Positions 8,984-19,579 of a stretch of 64,000 nt of DNA are shown here, piece after piece. The notes beneath the pieces were generated by a model, which searched no databases, was not told the origin of the DNA, and worked only from the letters and a program-made list of their open reading frames with translations. Origin of the DNA: Flavobacterium aestivum (GTDB taxonomy: Bacteria; Bacteroidota; Bacteroidia; Flavobacteriales; Flavobacteriaceae); NCBI RefSeq assembly GCF_026870175.2, contig NZ_CP113977.2, forward strand, positions 1,798,001-1,862,000. Direction: 5' to 3'. The translations under genes and the position numbers were made by a program. How positions within the stretch are numbered: position 1 is the stretch's first letter; each line of letters opens with the position of its first letter.

Positions 8984-10573
8984 TTAATCAAATTCAGAAG
9001 TGAAAAATAATTTTACACTTGGATATTTGTTTTGCGTCATTTGAATAGTAAAATCTGAATCAGCAAGAAAAACCAATTGATTGTATTTGTCCTTAGCTAA
9101 GAATTTTTGTTTGATTCGTTTGAACTCTTTGAATTCTTCATTTTTGGCATCATCTGGTTTTACCCAACATGCTTTGTGAACCGGGAAGTTTTCATATGTA
9201 CATTTAGCGCCATATTCATGTTCCAAACGGTATTGAATTACTTCGTATTGTAATGCTCCTACAGTTCCAATCACTTTTCTGTTGTTCATTTCTAAGGTAA
9301 ATAACTGAGCAACACCTTCATCCATTAATTGATCTACTCCTTTGTCAAGCTGTTTGGCTTTCATCGGATCGGCATTATTGATGTATCTAAAGTGTTCAGG
9401 AGAGAAACTCGGAATTCCTTTGAAACTCATGATTTCACCTTCGGTTAAGGTATCACCAATTTTGAAATTTCCGGTATCGTGTAATCCTACAATGTCACCA
9501 GGATAGGAGATATCTACAATTTCTTTCTTTTCGGCAAAGAAAGCATTTGGACTAGAAAATTTTAAGTTCTTTTTTTGGCGAACATGGTAATACGGTTTGT
9601 TTCTTTCGAAAGTTCCAGAAACAATTTTTATGAATGCAAGTCGGTCTCTGTGTTTTGGATCCATGTTGGCATGGATTTTAAATACAAATCCAGACATTTT
9701 TGTTTCTTTTGGATCTACTAGTCTAGTTTCAGAATCTTTGGGTCTAGGAGATGGTGCAATGGTAACAAAGCAATCCAATAATTCTCTAACTCCAAAATTA
9801 TTCAAAGCTGAACCAAAAAACACAGGTTGTAATTTACCATCAAGATATTCTTGACGATCAAATTTTGGATAGACTTCGTCTATTAATTCCAATTCCTCGC
9901 GTAAACGATTAGCAGGTTTTTGACCAATTATTTTTTCTAATTCAGGATTTTGTACATCAGAAAATGCAATGGTTTCTTCTATGTTTTTTCGGCTGTCACC
10001 ACTAAATAAATTAATGTTTTGTTCCCAAAGATTGTAAATTCCTTGAAAGTCATAACCCATTCCTATAGGAAAGCTTAATGGAGTAACGGTAAGTCCAAGT
10101 TTTTGTTCTACCTCATCCATTAGATCAAAAGCGTCTTTTCCTTCACGGTCTAATTTATTGATAAAAACAATGATAGGAATTTTTCGCATTCTACATACTG
10201 CAACGAGTTTTTCCGTTTGTTCTTCGACTCCTTTTGCAACGTCAATGACTACGATAACGCTGTCTACGGCAGTTAAGGTTCTAAAAGTATCTTCGGCAAA
10301 ATCCTTGTGACCAGGTGTGTCCAGGATGTTTATTTTTTTCTCTTTGTAGTTGAAAGCTAGAACAGAAGTAGAAACAGATATCCCTCTCTGACGTTCAATT
10401 TCCATGAAATCGCTCGTAGCTCCTTTTTTTATTTTATTGTTTTTTACTGCACCAGCCTCTTGAATAGCACCTCCAAAAAGAAGTAATTTTTCAGTTAGTG
10501 TTGTTTTTCCGGCATCGGGATGTGAAATGATACCAAATGTTCTTCTTCGTTGTATTTCTTTTAAAAAACTCAT
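8984..10573 (-). CDS. prfC: peptide chain release factor 3 (RF3)
   Basis: Translation GTPase of 529 aa that recycles RF1/RF2 after peptide release. The G motifs are all present: P-loop SHPDAGKTTLTEK near residue 18, switch region ERQRGISV, G3 DTPGHKDF and G4 NKLDR. The C-terminal RF3 domain follows. The frame is open to ATG 10594, but that codon overlaps a TACTTTTG -7 element at 10592-10599 on the same strand. The start is therefore ATG 10573 (MSFLKEIQRRRTFG), which also matches the family N-terminus. The gene stands alone and converges on the tandem array. Confidence 0.96.
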   Translation of the reverse strand: MSFLKEIQRRRTFGIISHPDAGKTTLTEKLLLFGGAIQEAGAVKNNKIKKGATSDFMEIERQRGISVSTSVLAFNYKEKKINILDTPGHKDFAEDTFRTLTAVDSVIVVIDVAKGVEEQTEKLVAVCRMRKIPIIVFINKLDREGKDAFDLMDEVEQKLGLTVTPLSFPIGMGYDFQGIYNLWEQNINLFSGDSRKNIEETIAFSDVQNPELEKIIGQKPANRLREELELIDEVYPKFDRQEYLDGKLQPVFFGSALNNFGVRELLDCFVTIAPSPRPKDSETRLVDPKETKMSGFVFKIHANMDPKHRDRLAFIKIVSGTFERNKPYYHVRQKKNLKFSSPNAFFAEKKEIVDISYPGDIVGLHDTGNFKIGDTLTEGEIMSFKGIPSFSPEHFRYINNADPMKAKQLDKGVDQLMDEGVAQLFTLEMNNRKVIGTVGALQYEVIQYRLEHEYGAKCTYENFPVHKACWVKPDDAKNEEFKEFKRIKQKFLAKDKYNQLVFLADSDFTIQMTQNKYPSVKLFFTSEFD

Positions 10574-10591
10574 ATTTATGTAAATAGTTTG

Positions 10592-10599
10592 CAAAAGTA
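10592..10599 (-). promoter_or_regulatory. prfC -7 promoter element
   Basis: TACTTTTG on the minus strand matches the Bacteroidetes TAnnTTTG consensus, ~20 bases upstream of ATG 10573. It decides the prfC start. No clear -33 TTG was found. Confidence 0.6.
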
Positions 10600-11184
10600 C
10601 TATTTATAAATGAAAGAATAAATTCGTTTATGTTTATTGTTTGTGATATTGATATTTTATGTTTTGATTGTTGTTGAGTCAGTTGAAAATTGCAATAGTG
10701 AACTGATATGTGAAGTCATCGTCGTATAATATTTTACCCACCACCCAATTTATTTAAAAACAAGCAAAAAATAGCAAGTTGTTTGAGTTTATATTTTGTA
10801 TTAGAAGTCTAGAACTTGGCTATTTATGACAATCTTTAGTTTTTTAGAAACTACCTCTATTATTGTTTTAATGAATTGGTTTAGAAACGATTCTTTTGAA
10901 GAGATAAAAATGACATAAACTAATTGTCGTTTTTAATGAACTTTTCTTATAAGCAATTGTATTCTTACAAATACGAAAAAAAATTGACATACGTGATAAT
11001 TTAACATCATTTTATGCTAATCTAGGGCTGATTGATGTGTTTGTAGAACAGTATGTTTGCGGTTTGGGATTGTTCCTATTAATTCCGTTGGTGAGCAAAC
11101 TCTTCTTACTTTTTTTACCCATCAATATCGTAAGAAAAGTAAGTTGTTTAAAACTGTTTGATTGTTAATATTAAATAATTTGTA
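10600..11184. other. 585-base spacer between divergent prfC and adhesin gene
   Basis: AT-rich with no convincing gene. A 9-bp hairpin (11105-11113 with 11135-11143, CTTACTTTT/AAAAGTAAG) lies in the presumed adhesin leader. No clear TAnnTTTG box for the adhesin gene was identified. Confidence 0.4.
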
Positions 11185-14115
11185 ATGAATAAAAATGTTC
11201 TTTATTTTAATTCCTTGTTTAAAAAGAAGTGTACAGTCTTTGCGTTTTTTCTTTTTATAGTTGGGAATTCTTTTGCTAAAACATTAGGTAATGCTACTGT
11301 TGGTGAAATGTTAATGCGTATTCAAGGAACCGGCATAATTTTGAATGGTTCTGTTTTTTTTCCTCCTGGAGATTTTGATGGGGATACAATTGCTGATAAT
11401 ATAGATTTAGATGATGATAATGATGGGATTTCAGATGTGTTTGAATTAAATAATTTTGATCCAAATGGGGATGAAGATGGAGACGGTTTGCCTAATTATA
11501 GGGATGTTTATGATAATACACCCCTAAATGACGATCAAAATTTAACGGATTATCTAGATATAAATGGTGATGGTACTCCAGAAGTTTATGATGCAGATGG
11601 TGATGGTTTTTTAAACAATGTAGATCTTGATAGTGATGGTGATGGATGTATGGATGTAAAAGAACAATTTGGTTCTTCTATCGTGGATGGAGATGATGAT
11701 GGGGTTTATGGCATAGGAATTCCTGCGGTAGATGCTCAAGGAATGGTGCTAGATGTTAAAGGTAGAACAGATATTAATTATGCTACTTCAATAAATGCTA
11801 GGGTTCAAACTTATATAACTAGTCCACCATATACTCCTGCTCAAGCTATTAACCCAGGTGGATCAGTTCATCTTTCTTTGGCTTCGACTGCAGTTAATCC
11901 TACATATCAATGGCAACAAAGTATTGATGGTCTGATTTGGACAGATTTAGTAAATTCTACAGATGTAAATGCATCACCTTTTATTAATGGGGTTACAACT
12001 ATCGGGTTAGACATAACTAATATTCCTAGTTCATATAATGGGTATATATATAGAGTCGTAATCAATAGCGATCCTTATTCTTGTAATGCTATAGTGTCAA
12101 AAGGGAATGCGAAATTAAATGTAAGCCCAGGACCAGAAATTAAAAGTAGCGATTCAAAAGAAGTTCCAGAAAACACAATAGATGTAATTACAGTAGAGGC
12201 GACTGTTAGTGGTTTGCCTGTACAAACGTTAAAATATAGTATAATAGGAGGAGTTGATGCTTCAAAGTTTGTGATTAATCGTGATACTGGTGAGCTAGAA
12301 TTTAATCCTGCTTCGGCAGCTCCAGATTTTGAAAATCCAAAGGATGTGGGACTAGATAATGTTTATAATGTTCAAGTGAAGGTAACAGATACTGCTACTG
12401 GTTTTGCTGCTCAGCAAGATATTAAAGTTACTGTTACTAACGTAAATGAAGCTCCGGTGATTACAAGTAATGGAGGAGGTTTGACAGTACCAATAAATGT
12501 GCCTGAAAACAAGACAGACGTAACTACAGTAATTGCTACAGATCCTGATTTACCTTCGCAAGTGTTAAAGTATCGTATAACAGGAGATGATGCTTCAAAA
12601 TTTGAGATTAACGAAACAACAGGTAAGTTAGTATTTAATCCTGCTCCAGATTTTGAAAAACCAACAGATGTAGGAACAAATAATGTTTATAATGTACAAG
12701 TGACAGTAACTGATAATGGAACTACTCCTTTATTTGTTGTACAAGACCTAATAGTTACAGTTACTAATGTTAATGAAGCTCCTAAGTTTACAAATAATGG
12801 GGGAATTTCAAATCCAAAGATAAACGTACCGGAAAATACAACTCTTGTAACAACATTAACAGCTAAAGATCCTGATTTGCCTTCACAAAATTTGACATTT
12901 AGTATTATTAACAGAGATGATGCATCAAAGTTTATAATTTTTATAGTTAACTCAACAACTGCTGTGTTGGTTTTTAAAGAGAGACCAAATTTTGAAAATC
13001 CAACAGATGTGGGAAAAAACAATGTTTATAATGTTCGAGTAAGAGTAACTGATAGCGGACTTTTGTGGCATGAGGAAGATATTGAAATCACTGTTATTGA
13101 TGTGAATGAAACACCAGTTGCTGTTAAGGATAGCGGAGTAACAGATGAAAATGTTTCGGTTACTTTAAATGTATGCACTAACGATTCTGATGTAGACGGA
13201 TCAATAGATGTTGCTACTGTAGATTTAGATCCAAACACAGTAGGAATACAAACTAGTTTGACGACTAATCAAGGTAAATGGAGTGTTGATAATTTAGGGA
13301 TAGTAACGTTTGTACCAGCTTTGGATTTTGCAGGTACTTCTACTATTTATTATGCTGTAAAAGATAATTTAGGTTTGGTTTCAAATACCGCTGAAATAGC
13401 AGTAGTTGTAAATGATTTACCAGCTGTGAAAAAACCTGGAATAGCTTTAATTAAAACTGCTGAATTTAATGATCTTAATGGAGATGAATCGGCTAATATA
13501 GGAGAAACGATCACTTATAATTTTGTAGTAACAAATACTGGAGATTTTCCGTTGACAAATATAAAAGTAACAGATCCTTTGTCAGGAATTACTATGCCAA
13601 ATGCTGAAATAGCCTTGAATGTTGGCGAATCGGATAGTACCACATTTACTGCCACTTACACATTGACTCAAGAGGATATTGTTAGAGGAAATGTTACCAA
13701 TCAAGCTACGGTAGTTGGAACAAGCTCTGATGGAACAATTGTAAAAGATCTTTCTGATGACTCTAGTGTTCTTGAAAATAATCCAACAGTGACTCCAGTT
13801 TCTGGTTGTTCAATTAAGGTATTTAATGCATTAACACCAGAAGGACAATCTAAAAACAAAGTGCTTTATATTAGAGGAATTGAGTGTTATCCAGATAATA
13901 GACTAGAAGTTTATAACAGATGGGGAGTACTAGTTTATGAAGGTGAACATTATAATAATGTTGATAATGTTTTCGAAGGAATTTCTAAAGGTCGAGTGAC
14001 AATTGGAGCATCACAAGTATTACCAGTCGGTACATATTTCTATAGTTTAAAATACAAAGATGATAAGGCTAATGCTTATGAGAAATCGGGCTATTTGTAT
14101 TTGAATAGAGACTAA
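11185..14115 (+). CDS. T9SS-exported multi-domain adhesin with gliding-motility type (type B) C-terminal domain
   Basis: 976 aa. Signal peptide (FAFFLFIVGNSFA), then Asp-rich thrombospondin-3-like calcium repeats (~65-160, DGDGDG-type runs). Three cadherin-like repeats follow at ~315-420, 422-530 and 532-640; each contains a VPENxxxV and an NVYNV motif. Next come a cadherin/VCBS-like domain (~641-745) and a DUF11-type domain (~750-860). The C-terminus is a CHU_C/gliding-associated sorting domain (~874-976, with LEVYNRWGVLVYEG and LPVGTYFYSLKY). Such type B CTDs are known to need T9SS and usually a SprF-like partner, and one is encoded next door. The role is probably calcium-dependent surface adhesion; the ligand is unknown. 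Confidence 0.88.
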   Translation: MNKNVLYFNSLFKKKCTVFAFFLFIVGNSFAKTLGNATVGEMLMRIQGTGIILNGSVFFPPGDFDGDTIADNIDLDDDNDGISDVFELNNFDPNGDEDGDGLPNYRDVYDNTPLNDDQNLTDYLDINGDGTPEVYDADGDGFLNNVDLDSDGDGCMDVKEQFGSSIVDGDDDGVYGIGIPAVDAQGMVLDVKGRTDINYATSINARVQTYITSPPYTPAQAINPGGSVHLSLASTAVNPTYQWQQSIDGLIWTDLVNSTDVNASPFINGVTTIGLDITNIPSSYNGYIYRVVINSDPYSCNAIVSKGNAKLNVSPGPEIKSSDSKEVPENTIDVITVEATVSGLPVQTLKYSIIGGVDASKFVINRDTGELEFNPASAAPDFENPKDVGLDNVYNVQVKVTDTATGFAAQQDIKVTVTNVNEAPVITSNGGGLTVPINVPENKTDVTTVIATDPDLPSQVLKYRITGDDASKFEINETTGKLVFNPAPDFEKPTDVGTNNVYNVQVTVTDNGTTPLFVVQDLIVTVTNVNEAPKFTNNGGISNPKINVPENTTLVTTLTAKDPDLPSQNLTFSIINRDDASKFIIFIVNSTTAVLVFKERPNFENPTDVGKNNVYNVRVRVTDSGLLWHEEDIEITVIDVNETPVAVKDSGVTDENVSVTLNVCTNDSDVDGSIDVATVDLDPNTVGIQTSLTTNQGKWSVDNLGIVTFVPALDFAGTSTIYYAVKDNLGLVSNTAEIAVVVNDLPAVKKPGIALIKTAEFNDLNGDESANIGETITYNFVVTNTGDFPLTNIKVTDPLSGITMPNAEIALNVGESDSTTFTATYTLTQEDIVRGNVTNQATVVGTSSDGTIVKDLSDDSSVLENNPTVTPVSGCSIKVFNALTPEGQSKNKVLYIRGIECYPDNRLEVYNRWGVLVYEGEHYNNVDNVFEGISKGRVTIGASQVLPVGTYFYSLKYKDDKANAYEKSGYLYLNRD

Positions 14116-14319
14116 ATAAATTGAGATGGGATTTTAAGAGTTTTAATAATTAGAACTTTTAAAATTCCATAATTTAAATCAGAATGAAGAATGATGCCTC
14201 ATCTTGATAGTTAGTTATCAGTGATGTTTAAAAGAGCAAAAAAAGCTTCTTATGAAAAATGAATGGTGGTATTTCTCAATTGCGATTGGGATTTAAAAAC
14301 TAATAAACAGTATCAATAA

Positions 14320-15246
14320 ATGAAAACCAGAATAATAGGATTAATAATGACATTTTTGTCATTGGCTACTTATGCGCAACAAGATGCGCAATATACACAG
14401 TACATGTATAATACAGTAATTGTAAATCCGGCGTATGCGGGATCTAGACAATCATTGAGCGTGTTTGCTTTACATCGTGCTCAATGGGTTGGGCTGGAAG
14501 GGGCACCAGTAACTAATACTTTGTCGATAAACACACCAATTGATGAAAGTAATGTAGGTTTAGGTTTGTCTGTGGTAAATGATAGAATAGGACCTTCTAC
14601 CGAGAATAATATCGCTGCCGATTTCTCATATACAATAAAAACTTCAGAAGATTATAAGTTATCTTTTGGTCTAAAAGCAAGTGCTAATTTACTAAATGTA
14701 GATTTTACCAAATTAGATCATTACCCTGGAGATCCAATTGCAGAAGATAATATAGATAATAAATTCTCACCTAACATTGGACTTGGATTTTATTGGCATT
14801 CAAGTAAAAGCTATATAGGGTTATCTGCGCCTAATTTAATAGAAACGAAGCATTTTGACAAATCAGCAGGCTCAAGTGCAGATAGCCATATTGCTACTGA
14901 GAAAATTAGTTATTATTTAATAGGAGGTTATGTGTTTGAGTTAAGCCCAAGTTTAAAATTTAAACCGTCTTTGCTTAGTAAATATGTTCAGGGATCACCA
15001 TTACAGGTTGATGTGTCTGCTAATTTCTTATTTAGTGAAAAATTTGTAGCAGGATTGTCTTATAGATGGGATGCTGCTATAAGTGCTATGGCAGGATTTC
15101 AAGCCAGTGATTCTTGGTTTATTGGGTATTCATATGATTTTGATACTACTGCTTTGGCAAATTACAATTCAGGTTCACATGAGTTTTTTATCCGTTACGA
15201 ATTGTTTAAAAAGTATGATCAAATAGTATCACCTAGATTTTTCTAA
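14320..15246 (+). CDS. PorP/SprF family outer membrane protein
   Basis: 308 aa. Signal peptide ends TYAQQ; the N-terminal signature QDAQYTQYMYN...VNPAYAGSR is typical of the PorP/SprF family. The rest is predicted beta-barrel, with alternating hydrophobic strands and an aromatic C-terminus (SPRFF). Members are outer-membrane partners for export or attachment of T9SS substrates with type B sorting domains. Position directly after such an adhesin, and 11 bases before a PorE-like gene, fits that role. It is unlikely to be the core PorP itself, since genomes carry many paralogues linked to individual substrates. Confidence 0.92.
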   Translation: MKTRIIGLIMTFLSLATYAQQDAQYTQYMYNTVIVNPAYAGSRQSLSVFALHRAQWVGLEGAPVTNTLSINTPIDESNVGLGLSVVNDRIGPSTENNIAADFSYTIKTSEDYKLSFGLKASANLLNVDFTKLDHYPGDPIAEDNIDNKFSPNIGLGFYWHSSKSYIGLSAPNLIETKHFDKSAGSSADSHIATEKISYYLIGGYVFELSPSLKFKPSLLSKYVQGSPLQVDVSANFLFSEKFVAGLSYRWDAAISAMAGFQASDSWFIGYSYDFDTTALANYNSGSHEFFIRYELFKKYDQIVSPRFF

Positions 15247-15257
15247 TATTCTTCCAT

Positions 15258-17198
15258 ATGAAAATTAAGAACATAAAATATAGTCTGCTTTTAAGTATCC
15301 TTTTTTTTCAAGGGTATTCTCAAAAAGGCAGCATTGAAAAAGCCGAAAGACAGTACGACAATTATGCCTATGTTGATGCTATTACAACCTATGAAAAAGT
15401 AGCAAATAAAGGGTATAAGGATGAGAAGATGTTTCAGCAACTGGGTAATGCATATTATTTTAAGGCAGAATTACCTAAAGCGGTAAAATGGTATGATGAG
15501 CTTTTTGAGCAATATCCAGCACAAAAACCGGAATATTATTACAGATATTCACAAGCTCTAAAATCAGTTGGGAATTATGCAAAAGCAGATAAAATGCTAG
15601 AGCAGTTCAATGCAAAAAATGGTAATGATAGTAGAGGAGTTCTCTTTAAAAACAATAAAAATTATTTAGAAGAAATTAAAGCGAACTCAGGTCGTTTTAG
15701 TGTGTCAAACGCAGGGATAAACTCTCCTTTTTCGGATTATGGAAGTTCTTTTTTAGGAGATAAATTAGTATTTGCTTCTGCGCGTGATACAGGAGGTGTA
15801 ACTAAAAAAGTATTCAAATGGAATAATCAGGCTTTTACAAATCTGTATTGTGCAGAGGTAAAACCAAATGGAGAAATAGGGAAACCTGAACGATTTGTAC
15901 GCAAGATTAATTCCAGATTTAATGAGTCGTCAGCCGTATTTACTCAGGATAAAAAAACCATGTATTTTACAAGGAATAATTTTATTGGTGGAAAAAAAGG
16001 GAAAGACACTAATAATAAAACCTTATTGAAATTATATAAAGCAACATTAATTAACGGGGTATGGGATGATGTAATAGAATTACCATTTAATAGTAATGAG
16101 TACAGTGTAGCACATCCGGCACTAAGCGTCGATGAGAATGTATTGTATTTTGCTTCTGATATGCCAGGAACTTTAGGTCAGTCGGATTTGTTTAAAGTTG
16201 ATATAAAAGCGGATGGAACCTATGGAGCACCAGTAAATCTTGGGTCACAAATTAATACAGAAGGAAGAGAAACGTTTCCATTTATATCAGATGAAAATGA
16301 GTTGTATTTTTCCAGCGATGGGCATCCTGGATTAGGAGGATTGGATGTGTTTGTTATAAGAATGGAAGAAAATATTACTTATAATAAAGTATTAAACGTA
16401 GGGTCTTCAGTTAATAGTAATCAAGATGATTTTGCTTTTATAATCAATAGTGATACCAGAAAAGGATATTTTACATCTAATAGAGAAGGGGGAAAAGGAT
16501 TTGATGATATTTATAAATTTACGGAACTTACTAAATTAAAGTATGAACAGACTATAACAGGAGTGGTTACAGATCTTGAGTCCGGATCAATCTTGCCTGG
16601 GGCTAAAGTTAGTTTGTATGATGAGAATTTTAAACCTATAAAAGAAGTTGTTGCAGATGAAAAAGGTCAATATAGTTTACCTTTAGCAATAGGTAGAACT
16701 TATTATATAAGAGGCGATAAAGAGAATTATTTGACAAAAGAAGTTGCGGTTAATTTAAGAAGTTTCTCTGAAAGTACGGATTATCCAATTGTTTTAGAAA
16801 AGTTCATAAAACCTATAGCGGTTGGGACAGATTTGGCTAAAACATTAGATATTCCAATTGTTTATTTTGATTTAGATAAATCGGATATTAGAAAAGATGC
16901 TGCGTTTGAATTGGCTAAAGTAATAGTGGTAATGCAGCAATTTCCAGAAATGAAAATTGACGTACGTTCACATACTGATAGTCGTCAATCTGCCGAATAC
17001 AATCAGAAACTATCCGATAAGAGAGCAAAAGCTACTATTGCCTGGTTAGTGAAAAACGGAATAGATTCAACTAGACTAATCGGTAAGGGCTATGGGGAAA
17101 GTGAATTGGTGAATCAATGTGCTGATGGAGTAAAATGTAGCGAAAAAGAGCATCAAGCCAACAGACGAAGCGAGTTTATTATTGTCTCGATGAAGTAA
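15258..17198 (+). CDS. PorE-like OmpA family protein (TPR, beta-propeller, carboxypeptidase-regulatory-like and OmpA domains)
   Basis: 646 aa. Signal peptide (LLLSILFFQGYSQ), TPR-like helices (~25-115), PD40/WD40-like propeller (~160-420, repeated YFxSD/ASD blades), carboxypeptidase regulatory-like domain (~430-510), and an OmpA peptidoglycan-binding domain (~535-646, with YFDLDKSDIR and SDKRAKATIAWLVKNGI). This order is that of PorE, a T9SS-associated periplasmic protein that ties the machinery to peptidoglycan. It probably forms an operon with the upstream SprF-like gene (11-base gap). As adhesin-SprF-OmpA triplets occur repeatedly in flavobacteria, this is likely a substrate-specific paralogue. 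Confidence 0.9.
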   Translation: MKIKNIKYSLLLSILFFQGYSQKGSIEKAERQYDNYAYVDAITTYEKVANKGYKDEKMFQQLGNAYYFKAELPKAVKWYDELFEQYPAQKPEYYYRYSQALKSVGNYAKADKMLEQFNAKNGNDSRGVLFKNNKNYLEEIKANSGRFSVSNAGINSPFSDYGSSFLGDKLVFASARDTGGVTKKVFKWNNQAFTNLYCAEVKPNGEIGKPERFVRKINSRFNESSAVFTQDKKTMYFTRNNFIGGKKGKDTNNKTLLKLYKATLINGVWDDVIELPFNSNEYSVAHPALSVDENVLYFASDMPGTLGQSDLFKVDIKADGTYGAPVNLGSQINTEGRETFPFISDENELYFSSDGHPGLGGLDVFVIRMEENITYNKVLNVGSSVNSNQDDFAFIINSDTRKGYFTSNREGGKGFDDIYKFTELTKLKYEQTITGVVTDLESGSILPGAKVSLYDENFKPIKEVVADEKGQYSLPLAIGRTYYIRGDKENYLTKEVAVNLRSFSESTDYPIVLEKFIKPIAVGTDLAKTLDIPIVYFDLDKSDIRKDAAFELAKVIVVMQQFPEMKIDVRSHTDSRQSAEYNQKLSDKRAKATIAWLVKNGIDSTRLIGKGYGESELVNQCADGVKCSEKEHQANRRSEFIIVSMK

Positions 17199-17211
17199 AA
17201 GAAGAAAAAAT

Positions 17212-17255
17212 AGAAAGCGGATCTTTGTAAAGTAATTTTCAAAGATCCGCTTTCT
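17212..17255. terminator. bidirectional terminator between PorE-like gene and amylase
   Basis: Perfect 16-bp stem (17212-17227 with 17240-17255) between convergent genes, 6 bases from the amylase stop. Confidence 0.88.
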
Positions 17256-17260
17256 AATTA

Positions 17261-18703
17261 TTACATATTAATAGACCAAACACTATAGCCTTTAGGAGGA
17301 CATTGAATTTTTACCCATTTGTCACCTTGGGTTGTAGGATACCAAGTTGAATTTCCTGTAAAATCTTTAATTTGTGCATTGGGCCAATTGGTTTGAATCC
17401 ATCTTTCTTGCCAAGTGGTAGAATTGTTTATATAAACCACCAATCCGGGGTTTCCGTTGTATCCGTTTCTTCTGGCAATATATTCGTCATTATCTGTATA
17501 TAGAATAGAAGTTGTACCGGTAGCTTTCTGGTTGTGGATCCAGATAAGGTTGTTTAGTTTGGCTTTATTCAACCATTCTTCATAGTCTCTGTAAAAAATA
17601 GTAGGATAACCTTCGTGCGTTAGTATATATGCATAAGCAAGTTCTTTAGTCCAAATTTCATCTGTGTCATGATTAGTAACAAAAGTAACTGCTTTATATG
17701 GGTTTCTTTTCCACATCATATCATCATTAAGTAGATTAAGATTATTGCCATCAAATGCATCATTCATTTTGTAGTAACAAGCAAAGTCAAATACAGAGCT
17801 GTTTGCATTGTTAGCCCAATCATTCAAAGTGTTTACGTCAGAATCCCATAATTCACCAACAGAGAATCCGCCGACATTTGCATTCCAGTCTCTTATTACC
17901 CATGAACCAAAACCTTTTACATAGTCAAATCTCCATCCATCAAACTTCATAGTGCTTTTATAGTATTTCCCTACGCCATCTGCTCTTTTCCAAAGCCAGT
18001 CTTGTACATTTGGAGCGGCATGGCATAAATCCGGAAACCCTCCAAAAGCGCCTTCGTCATTGTTGCCAAAGGAATTTTTGTAAAAATCAGCATAAGTTCT
18101 TTTAAACTTTCCAGAAGCTACTCCATTGAAGTTTGTCCAAGTGTTAGTTCCTGTAAATGGATTGCTTTCAGAAGCTCCTCCGCTGTTATGATTGATTACG
18201 ATATCGGCAAACACTTGCATGTTTTCAGTGTGTGCTTTGGTAATTAAACTTACTAATTCTGTTTTTGAACCAAATCGAGTTTCTACAGAGCCATTTTGAT
18301 TGTAATCCCCGAAATCAAAATAATCAGTAGGATCGTATCCCATTGAGAAGGCTCCGTTTTGTGCTTTCGATGCTGGAGGTAACCAGATTGATCCAATTCC
18401 TGCATTTGACCAATCTGTTATTTTAGAACTTATGGTGTCCCACCAAGTTCCACCAGCAGGAACATCCCAGTAAAAAGCTTGCATCATAACACCTCCACCA
18501 GGATTTGCAACATATTTCCCAGTTAAGGAACTTGTTGTTTTGCCAGTATTAAAGGGATGACCGTCATGATGGGTCACGTTAACTATTTTGTCATGTACTT
18601 CAGAGAGTGAAGCTTCTTCTGCCGAATCCTCGTTCGAATTACAAGAATAAAAACCGATGGTTAATGCGGTTATTAAATACATCTTTAGATTTTGTTTTTT
18701 CAT
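17261..18703 (-). CDS. alpha-amylase, GH13 family lipoprotein
   Basis: 480 aa. N-terminal lipoprotein signal with Cys21 (IGFYSC) followed by the acidic stretch CNSNEDSAEE. In Bacteroidetes such acidic residues after Cys often mark surface-exposed lipoproteins. GH13 conserved regions are visible: DIVINH (167-172), GWRFDYVKG with nucleophile D260, GELWD with acid/base E284, and NHDT with D346. A C-terminal beta domain follows. The short form resembles the archaeal/plant-like GH13 amylases. It hydrolyses alpha-1,4-glucans. No SusC/SusD pair is adjacent, so it is not part of a classical starch-utilisation locus here. Confidence 0.9.
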   Translation of the reverse strand: MKKQNLKMYLITALTIGFYSCNSNEDSAEEASLSEVHDKIVNVTHHDGHPFNTGKTTSSLTGKYVANPGGGVMMQAFYWDVPAGGTWWDTISSKITDWSNAGIGSIWLPPASKAQNGAFSMGYDPTDYFDFGDYNQNGSVETRFGSKTELVSLITKAHTENMQVFADIVINHNSGGASESNPFTGTNTWTNFNGVASGKFKRTYADFYKNSFGNNDEGAFGGFPDLCHAAPNVQDWLWKRADGVGKYYKSTMKFDGWRFDYVKGFGSWVIRDWNANVGGFSVGELWDSDVNTLNDWANNANSSVFDFACYYKMNDAFDGNNLNLLNDDMMWKRNPYKAVTFVTNHDTDEIWTKELAYAYILTHEGYPTIFYRDYEEWLNKAKLNNLIWIHNQKATGTTSILYTDNDEYIARRNGYNGNPGLVVYINNSTTWQERWIQTNWPNAQIKDFTGNSTWYPTTQGDKWVKIQCPPKGYSVWSINM

Positions 18704-19380
18704 TAAAATAGTAGTTTAGGTTAATATTCTGGGTTTGGTTATTGTGTTATTTTTTATTTGATTTTAGAATTTCGAATAATTGGGTTGTTTTATAAAAAAG
18801 TTACTCAATTTGACTTTGTTAAATTCAGTTTGCTTATTTGTATGTGTCAGTAAACCAATTGTTTTTTTGAGATTTTTGAATAGCAAAAACGTCTTTTTTT
18901 GCTAATGTATGTAAATTTTTACGCGGTCAATAAATGACATTTTTTATTTATTTACTATAACGTTGTAGTGTTAAAAACTTGTTATAATTTATTATAATTG
19001 TTAGTTTTATGAGTTTTATTTGGTAATAGTTTCTTTATTTTTTAATTTTTTATAGAAAAATGGAAAAACAGATTGTTAAATAAATTGCTAATTTAATTGT
19101 CGAATTTTAGTTAATCATTCAAAAAATGTTGAATTCAATAAAAGAGTAATATAGTCTCAGTAAATTACTTGTAAAGATATAGTCGTAATAAAAATGGAAT
19201 CTGAACAAGAGAATTTAATGAGTTTTTATGTTTAAAAGAAAAAACTTTTGCATTTCAAAAGAGGATTGTTTTTTATGAATCCAAATGGCAATGATTAAAT
19301 TGATTATAAAAACTGTTTTTTTAGAGAAAAGAAGTCAGAAAATGAACTTAATAATTTTTTGTTAATAGTACCAAGGGAAC
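18704..19380. other. gene-free AT-rich spacer
   Basis: Between divergent amylase and surA-like genes. Only very short reading frames are present (13 codons at 19194, 26 codons near 19288), without family resemblance. No repeat or RNA gene recognised. Confidence 0.5.
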
Positions 19381-19410
19381 TTGTATAATGCAATCGAATT
19401 GTTATTTTTG
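19381..19410 (+). promoter_or_regulatory. surA-like gene promoter
   Basis: TTG at 19381-19383, 19-base spacer, TATTTTTG at 19403-19410: a complete match to the Bacteroidetes -33 TTG / -7 TAnnTTTG consensus. Predicted start of transcription near 19417 gives a ~160-base leader. Confidence 0.7.
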
Positions 19411-19579
19411 TTCGCTTGAATAATAAAAAAAATGTCAGTATTTGGTCTAATTAAGATAAATACGGGGCCTTAATTTTTAAATAAGTGTTCGATTTCAGGG
19501 TAATGCCTTGTTTTAGAGTAACTTATTATTTTTTAAAATATGTTGAATTTCTGAAATATAAAAAATAATTTATAAAAAA

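Noticed and set aside
19194..19370. Short frames (13 and 26 codons) in the amylase-surA spacer
   Set aside because: Too short, no conserved motif, no signal sequence.
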